Source of the DNA: Phascolomyces articulosus
Lineage: Eukaryota > Mucoromycota > Mucoromycetes > Mucorales > Lichtheimiaceae
NCBI GenBank assembly: GCA_025677815.1
Contig: JAIXMP010000003.1
Location: 682,001-746,000, forward strand
Direction of reading: 5' to 3'
DNA: 64,000 nt
The translations under genes and the position numbers were made by a program. This document shows positions 1 through 11,678 of this stretch, one piece after another; position 1 is the stretch's first letter; each line of letters begins with the position of its first letter. The notes below the pieces were generated by a model. It had not been told where the DNA came from. It was given only the letters and a program-made list of their open reading frames with translations, and ran no database searches.

Positions 1-1
1 A

Positions 2-37
2 AAGGAGGTCGAAGAACCAATTGCTAACTTTGTCTAA
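2..37 (+). CDS. C-terminal end of a truncated upstream gene
   Basis: The frame starting at base 2 is open from the window edge and reads 11 residues (KEVEEPIANFV) to a TAA at 35-37. Directly after it the sequence turns into T-rich, microsatellite-rich DNA typical of 3' untranslated regions here. I infer that this is the last few codons of a + strand gene lying mostly outside the window. The family cannot be recognised from so short a piece, and chance openness is possible. Confidence 0.45.
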   Translation, partial: KEVEEPIANFV

Positions 38-1568
38 AGCATTTTTTTTTGAAGTATCCTATCAATGGATTCATTTATATACACACACCATCTTTTTTTT
101 TTGTTTCTATGTGTTATATATATATATATATAAGTATAATATATATATTATATATTTATATTTATATTTATAATAACCTTCTATTATATACATCTTCTTC
201 TATTTCTTATTTTTCTTTCTTTCTTGTTTCTCTCCCAATCATTATTACATTATTACGCACACCAACAAACAATAAGAATTCTCTCTCTGTCTCACCCCCC
301 CCCAAAAAAAAAAACTTAAACCCCGGGCACTCAATCACGCCACAAATACAACAATACTTTCTTATTCTTAACATTTACTCAATTGTGCACATGCATTCAT
401 TCCACATTATAACTTAGTAGATATATATATACATCCACAGCCAACTTGTTATACCTTTCTCCCCAACCCCCAATCATGAGCCTTTATCACTGATTCTACT
501 ATCATCATAGTAGGCCACAATTGCAAATAGTTTTTTTTTTTTTACTTACAAATTTTTGTTCTTTTATATCCTTTTTATCTTCACTTTCATTTTTTATATC
601 TTTTTTTTTCTCTTCTTTTTCTCTATGTAATAATCCCTTATTTTCATTTATTTTTATCTCTTAAAAAGATATATATATATATATCATTATATCATTTCTC
701 TTTATATATAAATAATATACATAGCAAAGCTATTATATTCTAATAATAATAAATAAAAAAACAATATATATATATATATTATTATGAACAAAAATAAAGT
801 CAAAAATGATTGAATAGTTGTTTGATGAAAATATCAACGCGACCTGTAAATCTGACGTGCACATGCAGCAGTTTATTATTATTATTATTATTATTATCTA
901 TTTATATTTGTTTTGTTACATAGTCAACCAATAAAGTGGTAATAGATGGGAGAGAGAGAGAGAAAGAGATTATAAAAAGAAACTCTATTGTTAAAAATAC
1001 CGGGGAAACGCCAACATGCATAAACTTTTATATAAAACCCACTTTTTTAAATAAACAAAACGACGGAGTGGATGCGATTAAAAAAAAATACGGAGTGATC
1101 GATTAAAGATTTTTTTTACATAATGTACACACTCTTGAGGTGATAAAGTTAAATAATAATATGCATTTTCAAATGTATTTAATCAATAAAAATCAATAAA
1201 AAGCTTCTGATAAGAAACATCCATTCAAAAAAAAAAACTCAAATGGTTCAATCTAAAATAATCCAATTCAACGACGTTAGGATGGATAATTCTATATATT
1301 CAGTTTTAGCTAAACTGAATAGCCTTCATCCATATTATAGTATTTTGGAGTAACTAAGAATAGTTAAGGTTTATATGCAGCTAATATTGTAACTCATGTA
1401 TTTTACTTTTTTGTTTATCTCATATAACAACAGCAATAACAAGTAACTATTTGTTTAGATTATCAATTCGCCATGTTGACATTAAACACACACATTTGTA
1501 TATCTACTCCAAAGATTTTTTTTATTTGTTTATTTATACAATTAGATATATTTGTATTTATTATATAC
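38..1568. other. Intergenic, AT-rich and microsatellite-rich
   Basis: No convincing coding region lies here. The stretch has several TA dinucleotide runs (for example near 117-133, 668-683 and 763-779), a TTA triplet run at 873-897, a GA-rich run near 951-967 and many T runs. It lies between the presumed 3' end of a + strand gene and the 3' end of atg14 on the - strand, so it should hold two convergent 3' untranslated regions. An open frame at 49-417 is low-complexity Ile/Tyr/Ser translation of simple repeats. Confidence 0.6.
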
Positions 1569-3905
1569 TTATAGTAATGGTCTACTAAACCTAAATCCAT
1601 TACGTTTCACAGCTGCACTTAATCTACGATAATAATAAGGATATTGTTGTAATATTTGTAAATGATTTTGTTCCAATGCTGTTGGCTGTAATTCTTGTTG
1701 TTGTTGTTGTTCTTGGTTATCTGATGTTGCATGTGTGTTATTATGATGTGAATGATGATGATCTTGTGATGAAGAAGATCCACTTGCCATCATATTTCCA
1801 ATGACATTTCGACTCATTCCAATCACACCAGGCATGATCGTGGCACCTAGTTGAAATATACTTTCACCTTCACCATTGGGTCGACCAAAGGAGGGCATGA
1901 CATCGACCAAATTCCAATTTTCACTATTGACACCCCCTTCCACACCTTCATCGTCATCATAATCTTCTTCATCATCTTGTATATCATCTTCACTATTATC
2001 CAATAATCCATCATAATAATACCAATCGTCTGCATTGTTTTGTTGCGGTTGTTGTTGTAATAATCCATTCAATACCAACTCTTTGTTTAATTCACTGGTC
2101 ATGGGAGATCCACTTCGATATCGAAGCGCTGTCATTTTAAGAACTTGGTGAAATTCAAGTGGAAAATCAATACTTCGAATGCCTTGGTATAATGATATAT
2201 GTGATCGTCTGTATATTTAATTTGGATGGGATAGAATAAATTCTTATTATTAATACATATATGTCCATTATTATTATTTATTTATTTATTTACTATGTTG
2301 TCTGTTTCATTCTATCATCCCCCATCCCTTCTTACATATTCAATTCTTTTCCCTGCGTTTGCATAAGAACCTCCTCGCTTTTTTTTTTTACTCCCGCTCT
2401 ATTTTCTTTTTCCCTTTTTTACCCCTTTATCCCCCTCTTCCCCTTCTTCCTAAAAAAAATAAAATAAAACATCCAAAAACTTACAATCCGAGTCTTTGTG
2501 ACCGACAACACGCCATTAAGGCTTGTAATGCATTAGTTACTTGTGATAATGGTATTTCAACCCCTTGTGTATGACATAAATAAGCAATGTCATAATTAAG
2601 CATTGCCATGCCAATAGTAAATCTTCTCAAGTTTTTATCATCCAAGAATAATGGCATTTTACTATTAAAAAAATTATAATCAATAACTGTTATTCATTTT
2701 ATCTCAATATTATTATATACATACCTGCTATTACGTTGCTTTGCTATGGTTGAACGGATATAGGGATACATTGTCTTATAATATATAGGAAAGGGAAGTT
2801 TTACGCCTAAATAACGAATGATCAATCCAAGCATATGAATCAAATGACCAATCGCAGCATTTAATTCTTCCTTAGAGTACTCTATAACAATGGGGATCAG
2901 TTGGTTTTTTTTATCTTTTTTGTTTGTTTCCTTTTTCTTCCTCCTTTTTTTTTTAAAAAAAACTGGCCATCCATTGCTAATCCAACAAAAAAACACACAC
3001 ACACATACTGGATACATCAATCACTCGAGCAGGTAAAGTAACGCCACAGATATATAAATCTTCAGCTTGTTGCTGCTGCTGCGGATTATGTTGCTGCGGG
3101 TGGGTTGAAGGATGATGATGACGGTGTAATGACAAGGATCGATCACGTTGAGCAAATGGTAAAGTAGGGGACATAATGGTTGCATTGGTATGAGTAGAAG
3201 ACGACGAGGAAGAGGAAGAAATGGTCCGTGATGGTTCAATAGTAATAGCTGGACTATCTTCGACAACGCCAGGTTTGAATTCAAAAAGAGATACGATTTC
3301 TTGAACCAAGACTCGTCGAGCAGCGACCGTCATTTTATGTACTCGATGCCATCGCTTTTTCGTATGTTGAATCTCTTTGGTACAATCTTCCATGGCTTTT
3401 TCAATATATCCACGATCCACATTTTCTAATCGATTCCTTCGTTTTTCAATTTCAATACGTAATTGTTGTATTCGTTTCCGTGCTATTATATTTGTTATTA
3501 TTATTATTATTCATGCAATTTTTATTTTATCCTATTCTCCGTTTATAAGACAACTCTTGTTTCACAGCTTTATTTACCTGCTTCATTTTCTTTATGAATA
3601 CGCTGTTTTTCTTCCTTTGCTTTTTCTATATTGGAAACACAATTATGTTTTTCTGACCACAATTCACGGATTCTTGAAGAACTTTTTACAAATTGAGCAG
3701 CTTCATTGACAAGCTTATCTCTCTCAGCTTCAAGCGGAGCAAGTTCTCCATTATGGCTGTCCAATCTATAGTATTTTTTTTTAAAAAAAAAAGTACTCTG
3801 TATTAATTATCATTGTTGCTTTATAAATCAATATACATACTTGTCTTTTAAACATCGACGACAATAAAATTTTCGATTATGAGTATGGCAATAATGACAT
3901 TCCAT
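1569..3905 (-). CDS. atg14: Atg14-like subunit of autophagy PI3-kinase complex I
   Basis: The gene encodes a member of the Atg14/UVRAG-Vps38 family; Atg14 targets the Vps34-Vps15-Vps30 lipid kinase to autophagosome formation sites. Six exons run from high to low coordinates: 3841-3905, 3578-3765, 3009-3482, 2725-2881, 2485-2661 and 1569-2208, giving 566 residues. The N-terminus has the Atg14 cysteine signature, CHYC at residues 3-6 and CRRC at 15-18. A charged coiled coil follows over roughly residues 22-165, then a Ser/His/Gln-rich insert and a conserved-looking helical region with KLPFPIYY and RRFTIGMAMLNYDIAYLC. The last exon carries an Asp/Glu-rich stretch and a Gln/His-rich stretch. The start is the ATG that supplies the cysteine motif. 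UVRAG/Vps38 is the main alternative, but the paired CxxC motifs favour Atg14. Confidence 0.85.
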
Positions 3906-4083
3906 TATCAAATTAAAAACATGTAGAATTGTATAAAAATGTGTGTTCAAAGTGTGGTATATAGAGTGTGTGAGTGTATGAACAAAGAACTAAAATGAAT
4001 GTCCGACAAAGACATGCAGTGGTTTTTATACGGTTTTTTTTTACAGGATGCAGGTAGTGTGAGTGATGTATGGTTATTATGAA

Positions 4084-5233
4084 TTATGAATTATTATTAT
4101 TGTTATTATTATTCATATCAGGTGTATTATTGTTTCCAGGAATACAATTTATTGTTCCTGGTGGTGGTACTGGTCCATGATTCCTCACTATATTATTACC
4201 AGCTTGTCTTTGTTGTTGTTGTTGTCGTTGATGTTGTATCTGTTGTTGATAATTGGTAACAAACTGTGGCATATTATTTTGAACCACCTGAGCAGAGATC
4301 TGTCGTAGTTGTTCGTAATCCGCATGAAGTGCTTGATATTGCAGGTCTTTGTTCTGAATCAACTGAACAAGCCGTTTCACTTCTCTGTCCAAATCAGACA
4401 CCCGTGTTTCTCGTAATTGAATATTCTTATATTGTTGTATCAATTGTTCTTCTAGCCCTTGTCGACCAGACGCTAAACGTGTCATTTTTCTTTCCATATC
4501 CACTATTCTTTCTTTGTAATGTCGGATTTGTTGTTGACATGCATCATGATTTACTGCTACTTGTTGCGGTGGAGGTGACTGCTGTTGCTGTGAATGTACC
4601 TGTGTTTGTTGTTGTTGTTGTTGTTGAGAAGGTTGCTGGTGTCGTGGTGGTGTAGAAGGAGATGCAATGACTGAAGCAGAAATAGTTGGAGGAGGAGGTA
4701 CTACTTGCTGTATATCTTGTTTTAATTTTTCCACTTCTGTTTCTAAATCCGTCGTCTTTTGTTCCAATTCCATCCTTTGTACTCGTTCTTCATGTAATAT
4801 ATCAAATAAAAGGTCATAATTTTCTCGTGCTGTTGCCAAATATTCAGCATAGATATCACATTGTTTGGATGCATTCGATGCTTTTCGTTCATAACTTTTA
4901 CATTGATCTTCTGAATGAGACACTTGGATTTGAAGTTCAAATATGGTTCGAGATATTTTTGAAAGAAATGCTCGATAATTATCTGGTGCTTTTCGACTAT
5001 TGGCTTCGGTTTGTAATATTTCTATAATATTTTTTTCTCCCTCTTCTTCTTCAGAAACTATCCATTTTTTTTTTATAACGTAAGTCAAAATGTCATGTGT
5101 CATAAATAATGGTACCATGGTGAGTATTATTATTATTATTATTGAAAAACTCACTTGTATAGGAACTAAAATCGGGCGGCCATGTAGGTGATTTATAGGA
5201 CACAGTTAATGGATCCGTGTGTGATTCTGACAT
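4084..5233 (-). CDS. Coiled-coil, Gln/Asn-rich protein of unknown function
   Basis: Two exons (5155-5233 and 4084-5057) encode 350 residues; the intron is bounded by GTGAGT and TAG. I do not recognise the family. Two long heptad-like helical segments are visible, one from residue 35 to about 150 and one from about 215 to 290. They are separated by a Pro/Gln/Ser-rich linker, and the tail ends in Gln and Asn runs. No signal peptide, membrane segment or catalytic motif is seen. The start is the ATG of the first exon, MSESHTDPLTV. The gene lies about 180 bases upstream of the atg14 start on the same strand, but each probably has its own promoter. A structural or adaptor role is only a guess from the coiled coils. 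Confidence 0.7.
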
Positions 5234-5387
5234 TGTGTAATGCTTATGTAAAAATAAATTGAAAAGGAGAGATGGTATAGCTAAAAGTACATGAAAAGAA
5301 AAAAAAAAGTGTCTATTTACAAAAAGAGATGTTTAAAATGAAAAAGTATGGAGTTGGTTGTTCAGGGAAAAAAAAAGTAGTTGAATT

Positions 5388-5397
5388 AAACGCGTTT
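5388..5397. promoter_or_regulatory. Palindromic MCB-like site AAACGCGTTT
   Basis: The 10-base perfect palindrome contains ACGCGT, the core bound by MBF-type cell-cycle factors in ascomycete yeasts. It sits about 155 bases upstream of the start codon of the coiled-coil gene and just past the stop of the small membrane-protein gene. In such AT-rich DNA this CG-containing palindrome stands out, but function is inferred from motif identity only. Confidence 0.3.
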
Positions 5398-5423
5398 GTG
5401 GTACGGTTAAAATAGCGCCTGAT

Positions 5424-5931
5424 TTAAACTTGGCATTTTCCTCTTCGAACTCTTTCGCGTATTCGCTTTTCAACTTTATCACGACTATAAAAAAACGGAA
5501 AGGCTTACTCTAGTTATTTTATAAGAATTATATAGAATAATAAAGGTATTATTGATTATTAATGGTGCTCATCTATAGTACTATATTGCGAAAATAATAA
5601 AATGCGGAGAATGGTTTATCATTTATTGACATATTGTGATGATTGTCTGATTATACTCCCCTTCCCATCGTAAGACCACCCATTTAGCGCCTACACGATA
5701 TACTCTATTTATATACCAAAATAAGTATAATTTCACATAGATAATTATTTTAATCGGATAGATGATCAAGTTATACAGTATATATAGTAATAGTTTGACA
5801 GGCCATACTTCCGAAAGTAATAATAATGGTGTCGTTAATAATAAGCATTTCCAAAATTTCCATTTAGCTACTATCTTTTCTTCAACAACATAAACAGTGA
5901 CATTGTTTTCATATACGTATATCTTTGACAT
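5424..5931 (-). CDS. Small hydrophobic membrane-protein-like orphan
   Basis: Two exons (5657-5931 and 5424-5484) encode a predicted 111-residue protein; the model needs the donor GTATAA and an acceptor TATAG, giving a 172-base intron that keeps frame. Residues about 29-75 are strongly hydrophobic and aromatic (Leu/Ile/Tyr/Trp-rich), enough for one long or two short membrane segments. The second exon adds a very basic tail with repeated Arg/Lys-Glu pairs. I do not recognise the family. The compact open frame, the splice that keeps frame and the amphipathic tail argue for a real gene; the unusual length of the intron argues for caution. Confidence 0.5.
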
Positions 5932-6289
5932 TCCTCCTTACGTATTATCCATCTATAAAAAAATATTGAGGCTATGTTTATTCATCTTTATTGAGCAATC
6001 TAAACCTAGGATTGCACTTTCCTATATCTATTTACTAGTAATACAAAAATATAATCTTTATATGTATTTAAAATAAGGAATCACCACCAAAACCATAGAG
6101 AATGCAAAAAAAAGGAAGTATAAATAATGGGGGACTACTATGAGTTTAAAGAGTGCTTTATAAACATTTTTTACAGTATTTATATCTATTACAACCAGAA
6201 TACGTTTAATGAGTGCGAATCGATAAAAAATTCAAGAACAAAAAAAATGATTACCTATCATATACGTAATCGATCATGAGTAATATGTA

Positions 6290-6730
6290 TGCATTTTGTA
6301 TTAGGATACTTTTGACTACTAGGTATAGCGGACAGTTGAAATGCTGATATTCTTGAGGTTAACTGCTTTCTCAATCAAACGGGTTGCTGCATAACCAGTT
6401 ATATTTCAAGTGTATCCAGGATAATATGAGTGAGGTTAACTAGAGGTTCGGAAATTGCAATGATATGCCCGTCGTTAACTGCTTCAATATTAGCAACAAA
6501 AAGACGTGTTATTCCATTTGAAATACTGTTGCTAAATGCCTGTAAACCTTCTCTTGAAAATTATTGATGGGTTGGTTCTTCATTAAAAAAGTATGCAAGC
6601 ATTTTAATATACCTCATCATCTATCACAACTAAGCTGTATCTCATGTGCATTTCCCAATCCAAAATGCTATATTGACTGTAAATTATAATCCCAGCTAAT
6701 TCTCGCATCCAGAGATAAAAAAGGTAGTTA
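6290..6730 (-). pseudogene. Decayed repeat-protein-like coding fragment
   Basis: On the - strand several short stretches translate to normal-looking protein (for example NGITRLFVANIEAVNDGH and TRLIEKAVNLKNISISTVRY) but they are broken by in-frame stops and shifts and cannot be spliced into one frame. The spacing of Leu/Ile/Asn residues resembles leucine-rich-repeat proteins of the F-box/LRR type that are common in Mucoromycota. This assignment is inference from texture, not from a recognised motif. No start, end or intact domain can be defined. Confidence 0.3.
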
Positions 6731-7023
6731 GAATATGCATGTGCTTGTTGGATATAGGAATGGCAGTAGTGTTTTTTTTTTGAAATGGATTATTTCTATG
6801 TTGTATACAACCATACTTTGAATTGTGGTTCCTAACGACACTGTGTACTTGAACATAATGTGAAAGATAGACACACACAAAAAATACAATGGTTACGATT
6901 GTATACTACTTCTAGCATCTCCATCAAAAATTAAAGTTAGGTTTTTCTTATATTAATCCATGGATTTATTTATGAGAAAAAAAAAGATGGTATCTCTTGA
7001 TTGGTTTGTTGCATATTTTATAA

Positions 7024-8162
7024 TCATCCAACTTCTAATGAAAATACGGAATAATATCCATCCTTTGTCATGGGTGCTTCAAAAGGTGGTGGATGAGATT
7101 CATGATCCTCTTCGTTACTATGATCAGCGCCTTTTCTCCACATTTGATAAAAAGTCGCTACAGGGGACCAACCAAGCTTGTTTTGAAACAATTCGTTTAT
7201 CTCTGGTGTCGCCATAAAACTATCTGTGGTAAACTCGGCATCATCGGGTACCTTACCCATCAATTGGGTTACCAGGTCCACTGCATAATCCAGTGTATCC
7301 GCGTACAAAGGCCCAATTCGGTATGCTCCACTTGCCAAGGGTCGCATACACCCAAATCCAACAACCTTCTTTTCTTCTGCTCCTGGTTGACAATGCATCA
7401 AAGCTAATGCCCATCCATGACTTTCATGGTAATTTATCCAATTTTTGATAAAAGTGGGTCTGTATAATCCACTGGAACGATGATCACGATCAATTAGCTT
7501 TTCTACGAACAAATGAGATCGATCTATATCGATCGCTGATGCTCCTGTGATTGCTCTATTATTGTCTTCTTTCTTCTTTCTTCCATTGAATCGAGTGATG
7601 CTGCCACGTAAAATAAAACCAGATTTTTGATAGTTACTGACTTGTTCTTCAACAGCATTTAATCCGATCCAGCGAGAGCTTGATAAATCCTCAAGGGACT
7701 GGTTAAAGACGCGTATACCGTAACCCTTATTTCGTTGGGAAGCATCTCCGACAATGTAGAGTGCCAAGAAACCAGTACCATCGTCATATTTCATACCACA
7801 AATACAGGATACAGCTTTTTCATTTGTCACCTTGCCTTCTTCGCGATCTTCCTCTTCCGTAACAATACCGATCAAAAAGCCAGCAGAATGTGTTGGATAA
7901 AACGCCAGCTTGATATCATTTCCATCCTTTCCTATATCAAAATATCAATGTTACTTGTTTTTTTACAGAAAACAAATGAATGGATGCTTTGTCAAGAAAA
8001 AAAAAGAAAAGTAAAAATGTTGTACTATTACAACTGTATTATTTGGATATAATAAAACTACGTACCTGCATCCCATTGTTCAGTAATAGCCCAAGCATAA
8101 TGAGCGGCAACTGCTTCTTTCACATTGACACACTGACGAACTTGAAAAGAAGTTTGTGTCAT
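7024..8162 (-). CDS. Two-domain GNAT-family N-acetyltransferase
   Basis: Two exons (8066-8162 and 7024-7931) encode 334 residues. The N-terminal half is a GNAT domain: residues 98-104 read QRNKGYG, the acetyl-CoA pyrophosphate-binding Q-x-x-G-x-G loop, followed by the usual YQKSGF segment near the domain end. The C-terminal half resembles the second domain of YitH/HolE-type acetyltransferases, with GFGCMRP, IGPLYAD and an aromatic YQMWR segment. The enzyme should transfer an acetyl group from acetyl-CoA to an unknown small amine or protein. A pyrimidine-rich tract lies directly before the chosen ATG; it could be an intron end rather than a leader, so an extra upstream exon is possible. Confidence 0.8.
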
Positions 8163-8569
8163 ACCTTTTAGGGAGGGAGAAGAAAAAAAAAAGAGAAAGA
8201 AGGTAAGAGTTATGCTACATGATTCTTTGATCAAGGTAAAATAATTTTTAATTCCAGCTGTTGTAAAGTTCATGTCGATCGGTCTGGGTACTACTCCTTT
8301 GATGATAAAGGCCGTACACCTTGATGATCGGTGTCTAATTATAAACATGGAGTCTTATCTATATACATACGTAACAACAAGCGGAGAGGTATGTTTATGC
8401 AAGTACAATTAAAACTGTTACTATTACAGTCGAACAATGTAACAACAATTTGTCCAAGAGGTTGCTGTTAATCTTATATCTAGTAGTAGTTACAAGGGAT
8501 AATATAACAACAAATAGCTGTCATAACATCATATTTTAGAATATGGTTACTCTTTTGTTTTACACATTT
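8163..8569. other. Spacer upstream of the GNAT gene
   Basis: This stretch should contain the GNAT promoter. Next to the start codon is a long pyrimidine tract on the coding strand (plus coordinates about 8171-8205). I see no other gene. Confidence 0.5.
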
Positions 8570-8573
8570 ATTA

Positions 8574-9243
8574 TCACCACGGCAAAAAAAAAATATGAAT
8601 TTACTTGTGGGTTATGAAAGGCTATGAATATCTATAAGTGCCTATGATAAAGTACAGTGATGCATTATCATGCAGATATTGCTATGAATCTGTGTTATAA
8701 AAATGAATGGATCTGCATGATAGTATATGAAAATGAATAGTATATAATCCTGAATGAAACTGGATGAATATCCATAAAATAAATCTATGAGTATGAATGA
8801 ATATGAATGAATATCCATAGGTGTATGAAACTGAATGATTATCCATGAAAAATCCTTACTTACACTTCTTTGTGTAACCATGATGCTGGTTTATGAAGAA
8901 TTCCCATAGTCTCTTTACTACTTTTCTCGTTATTTTGTATAGGCAATGGCCCTCAAAAAGAAAATTTTATTATCCAAAGTGCATATCATAATAGAATACA
9001 AGTGGTTTCATCCATGTAGAGATATACTATATACTACATCCATAGAGCAAAATACAATTTTTTTTTAAATTAATCTATATGAATATGCATATAAATAGGT
9101 AATGGATATGACTGAATATCTATGATTCTGTATAGATCTATGGATCTTCATGAACTGACATTTTTCATAGAAATTCATGGCATTAGTGATCATGCAGATT
9201 CATGGAATCCATTCATTATTGATACTCATTTTTGCCGTGGTGA
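8574..9243. mobile_element. Non-autonomous DNA transposon (MITE-like) with inverted ends
   Basis: The segment starts with TCACCACGGCAAAAA (8574-8588) and ends with its exact reverse complement (9229-9243). Both ends are flanked by ATTA (8570-8573 and 9244-9247), which looks like a 4-base target duplication. Inside, an 11-base motif ATCTGCATGAT near the left end recurs inverted near the right end. The interior is filled with degenerate copies of ATGAATATCCAT-like units. No transposase frame is present, so the element would be mobilised in trans. It lies about 410 bases upstream of the GNAT gene. Superfamily is not assignable from what can be seen. Confidence 0.7.
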
Positions 9244-9247
9244 ATTA

Positions 9248-10679
9248 TTCTTATAATAAAAAATATATATTATTTGCAAACCCAATTCTATAACCATAAT
9301 ATCTGTTCGCTTAGTAAATGTTCTTTGCTGTGTATAATAATTGTTGTGTGTTTGATAACCCCTTACGTATAATTTCTTTGCCTTTACGTTGCGTATGTAT
9401 TTCTTATTTAGTATACCTTGTGTTCGTTACACCGGAAGAATACTTTATATGTGAATAGCAACACTTCACCGTTTCAAGTTGTTTGTCGTTATTTATTATT
9501 ATTCCCAACACCCTCATTACCACTATAGTATAATATGTTCTTATAATATCATCAACCGTCGTTACAATTATTATTATTGAAACATATACGGAGGTGTTAG
9601 CCGAAAACCAACATAACACTATACGGTCTGAATGACCACTCGTTGACTTCTTATCATCTCTTTATTATTGTTAATTGATTGAATATTTCACGCACTCATA
9701 GATACAAATCAGACTAGTAAGAAATTGGGAAGATCAACAGTGTCAAAATAGTGAACTATGTTTTGTAGTGATATGAGAATCCAATGATCAATCTGCACAT
9801 GTATATTACGTATGCGAAAATGGACTATATTTCTAAATAATCCTTTTTAAAAAATCATGGTCAACCCATCCCAAAAATACTGAAACTTTAAAGTAGAAGG
9901 ATCCGAAAAAGTTCTTTCATACTTCCGTGATAATGATTTACAGCATTGTAAATTCTTTTACATATTTTATATATGTAAGAACAGTAACCTCTAGTTTCCC
10001 ATTATGGTATTTATATGAAATAAAAGACCCCTTCAAATCAACATTTAAAACATGAGAATCGAAGTTTTTTTTTAGTTACGTACACGTTTTAATGTTTCTT
10101 CTTGGGCATTATGAAAAAAAATCAACGTGGCGTATATAAGGGTTCAGTCATTATTTGGTAACGTTCCCCTTTCTTTCAATTTTTTCACTTTTGGAATGTA
10201 ACGTGGCTTTTTTTAATACACTGAAGGAACAATTATGATATACATATTTGTATAGATACGTTACTTATTTTGATTGATCAAATGAGCATATTAAGGAATA
10301 TATTATAGATTTATGGAAAGTTCAGGTATAGTATGTATCATCTTTTGGATTTATATAAAAGGTGTTTTTAAAGCCATCAATTGATGCGTACGACTGTATC
10401 CAAGCAAAAGGCTGAAATCTAATAACTTTGGTAAAATGATAATTCTATTGTTCACTAAAGTGAGACCGTATAATATATCACATTTCCTTTTTTTTTGCTA
10501 TATTATATATAACAGCCTTAAACTATGATTTTTATGTGAAGCAGTTAAAAGGTAGAATAAATGATACTAAATAGTGGTAATGATAAAAAATGGCAATACA
10601 AAGCGATTTGTTCTATATGATAATTATTAAAGTACATTGAGTTAATTAGAAGATAAAATGGTATTATTATTATTATTTA
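9248..10679. other. Intergenic spacer, no gene seen
   Basis: AT-rich DNA between the inverted-repeat element and the 3' end of the ketopantoate-reductase-like gene. An open frame at 9404-9619 on the - strand has no family signature and no convincing splice partners. Confidence 0.5.
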
Positions 10680-11678
10680 TTATGATGCTTGAATAAAATG
10701 CTCCTTTGCATGAAGTAATGTAACAAGGAATTTGTTGGTCGGTACAGGGATATTTCGTTCTTCTGCTAATCGAATAATATAACCATTAATGTATTCAATT
10801 TCAGTAAGACGCTTGGCTTTAATATCTTGAACAGTACTACAAGTATTGGGTGCTGCATCATAGGCTGTACCATAAGCCATATCATAAAGATCATCTGCTG
10901 TTGTATTTAATTCATTCAATACCAATGCACATTCTTCGCACACCTGTCGTATCAATTGGCGCCCGTGGGAACTTGCAATCAATCCACCGTTTGACGACTC
11001 CAAGAGTCCTGTGGCAGCATTTAAACTGGCATTCACCACCAGTTTACGCATCATGCTTATTTGTAAATCCTCCCATTCCACAATTTTCGCATTCAATGAT
11101 TCTAATCCAAGGAACCCATCCATGACAGCTTGAACTTGATCGTTGTTGCCTGATGATTGAATAGCTGGATTAGGATACGGTGCCATAAAATAACCATCCG
11201 TAGGTTTATCCCAACCGGCGTTATGTAAAATTGTAAATGGCTCTGTACGCATAATAGAATGACGATTGACACCCAAAACGATCGAAGGTGCTTTTTGACG
11301 TTCTTCAGGTGATGGCCAAAGTGATTCCAATAATTCATCTGCAATACCCATACCATTTTGGAATAGAATCAAGGTACTGGATCGTGTCAAGTAAGGTTTG
11401 ATGGATCGTACCGCTTCCAATGCATGTTGTGCTTTGGTTGTGACGACAACGGCCTCAATTGGATCTGTAGGGATATCTCCAGCAACCATGGTATCAAATC
11501 CATCTTTTCCCACGGATTCCGATTGGCTGACTTGTCGATAGATGATTTGACTTTGACGTTTACGAAAGTCTTCCAAAGCACGTTGGGATCGTAAAATAAG
11601 AGTGACATTATGACGAGCTTTAAGATCATAGGCAAAATGACATCCAATTGCACCGGTTCCTAATATATGGTATCTCAT
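10680..11678 (-). CDS. 2-dehydropantoate 2-reductase (ketopantoate reductase) family
   Basis: A single uninterrupted exon encodes 332 residues, close to the usual length of the ApbA/PanE family. These enzymes use NADPH to reduce 2-dehydropantoate to pantoate in vitamin B5/coenzyme A synthesis. The N-terminus has the dinucleotide-binding loop GTGAIG at residues 7-12. Further family marks are VVVTTKA, the LFQNGMG loop, the K-x3-N-x3-N series in RKLVVNASLNAATGLLES, and the late TEIEYINGYI helix. Fungal genomes often hold several paralogues, some acting on other 2-oxo acids, so the exact substrate is open. The start ATG directly precedes the nucleotide-binding strand and suits a cytosolic enzyme. 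Confidence 0.85.
   Translation of the reverse strand: MRYHILGTGAIGCHFAYDLKARHNVTLILRSQRALEDFRKRQSQIIYRQVSQSESVGKDGFDTMVAGDIPTDPIEAVVVTTKAQHALEAVRSIKPYLTRSSTLILFQNGMGIADELLESLWPSPEERQKAPSIVLGVNRHSIMRTEPFTILHNAGWDKPTDGYFMAPYPNPAIQSSGNNDQVQAVMDGFLGLESLNAKIVEWEDLQISMMRKLVVNASLNAATGLLESSNGGLIASSHGRQLIRQVCEECALVLNELNTTADDLYDMAYGTAYDAAPNTCSTVQDIKAKRLTEIEYINGYIIRLAEERNIPVPTNKFLVTLLHAKEHFIQAS

Noticed and set aside
49..417. 122-codon + strand open frame at the left edge
   Set aside because: It translates TA and TC microsatellites into Ile/Tyr/Ser/Pro runs, has no domain and lies in a presumed 3' region.
4266..4655. + strand 129-codon frame opposite the coiled-coil gene
   Set aside because: Val/Leu-rich translation of the reverse of Gln/Asn codons; no independent support.
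8642..8881. - strand open frame starting MVTQRS, with a GTAAGT right after
   Set aside because: It is entirely inside the inverted-repeat element and made of its degenerate internal repeats; the donor-like site is probably chance. Use as an alternative first exon of the GNAT gene cannot be fully excluded.
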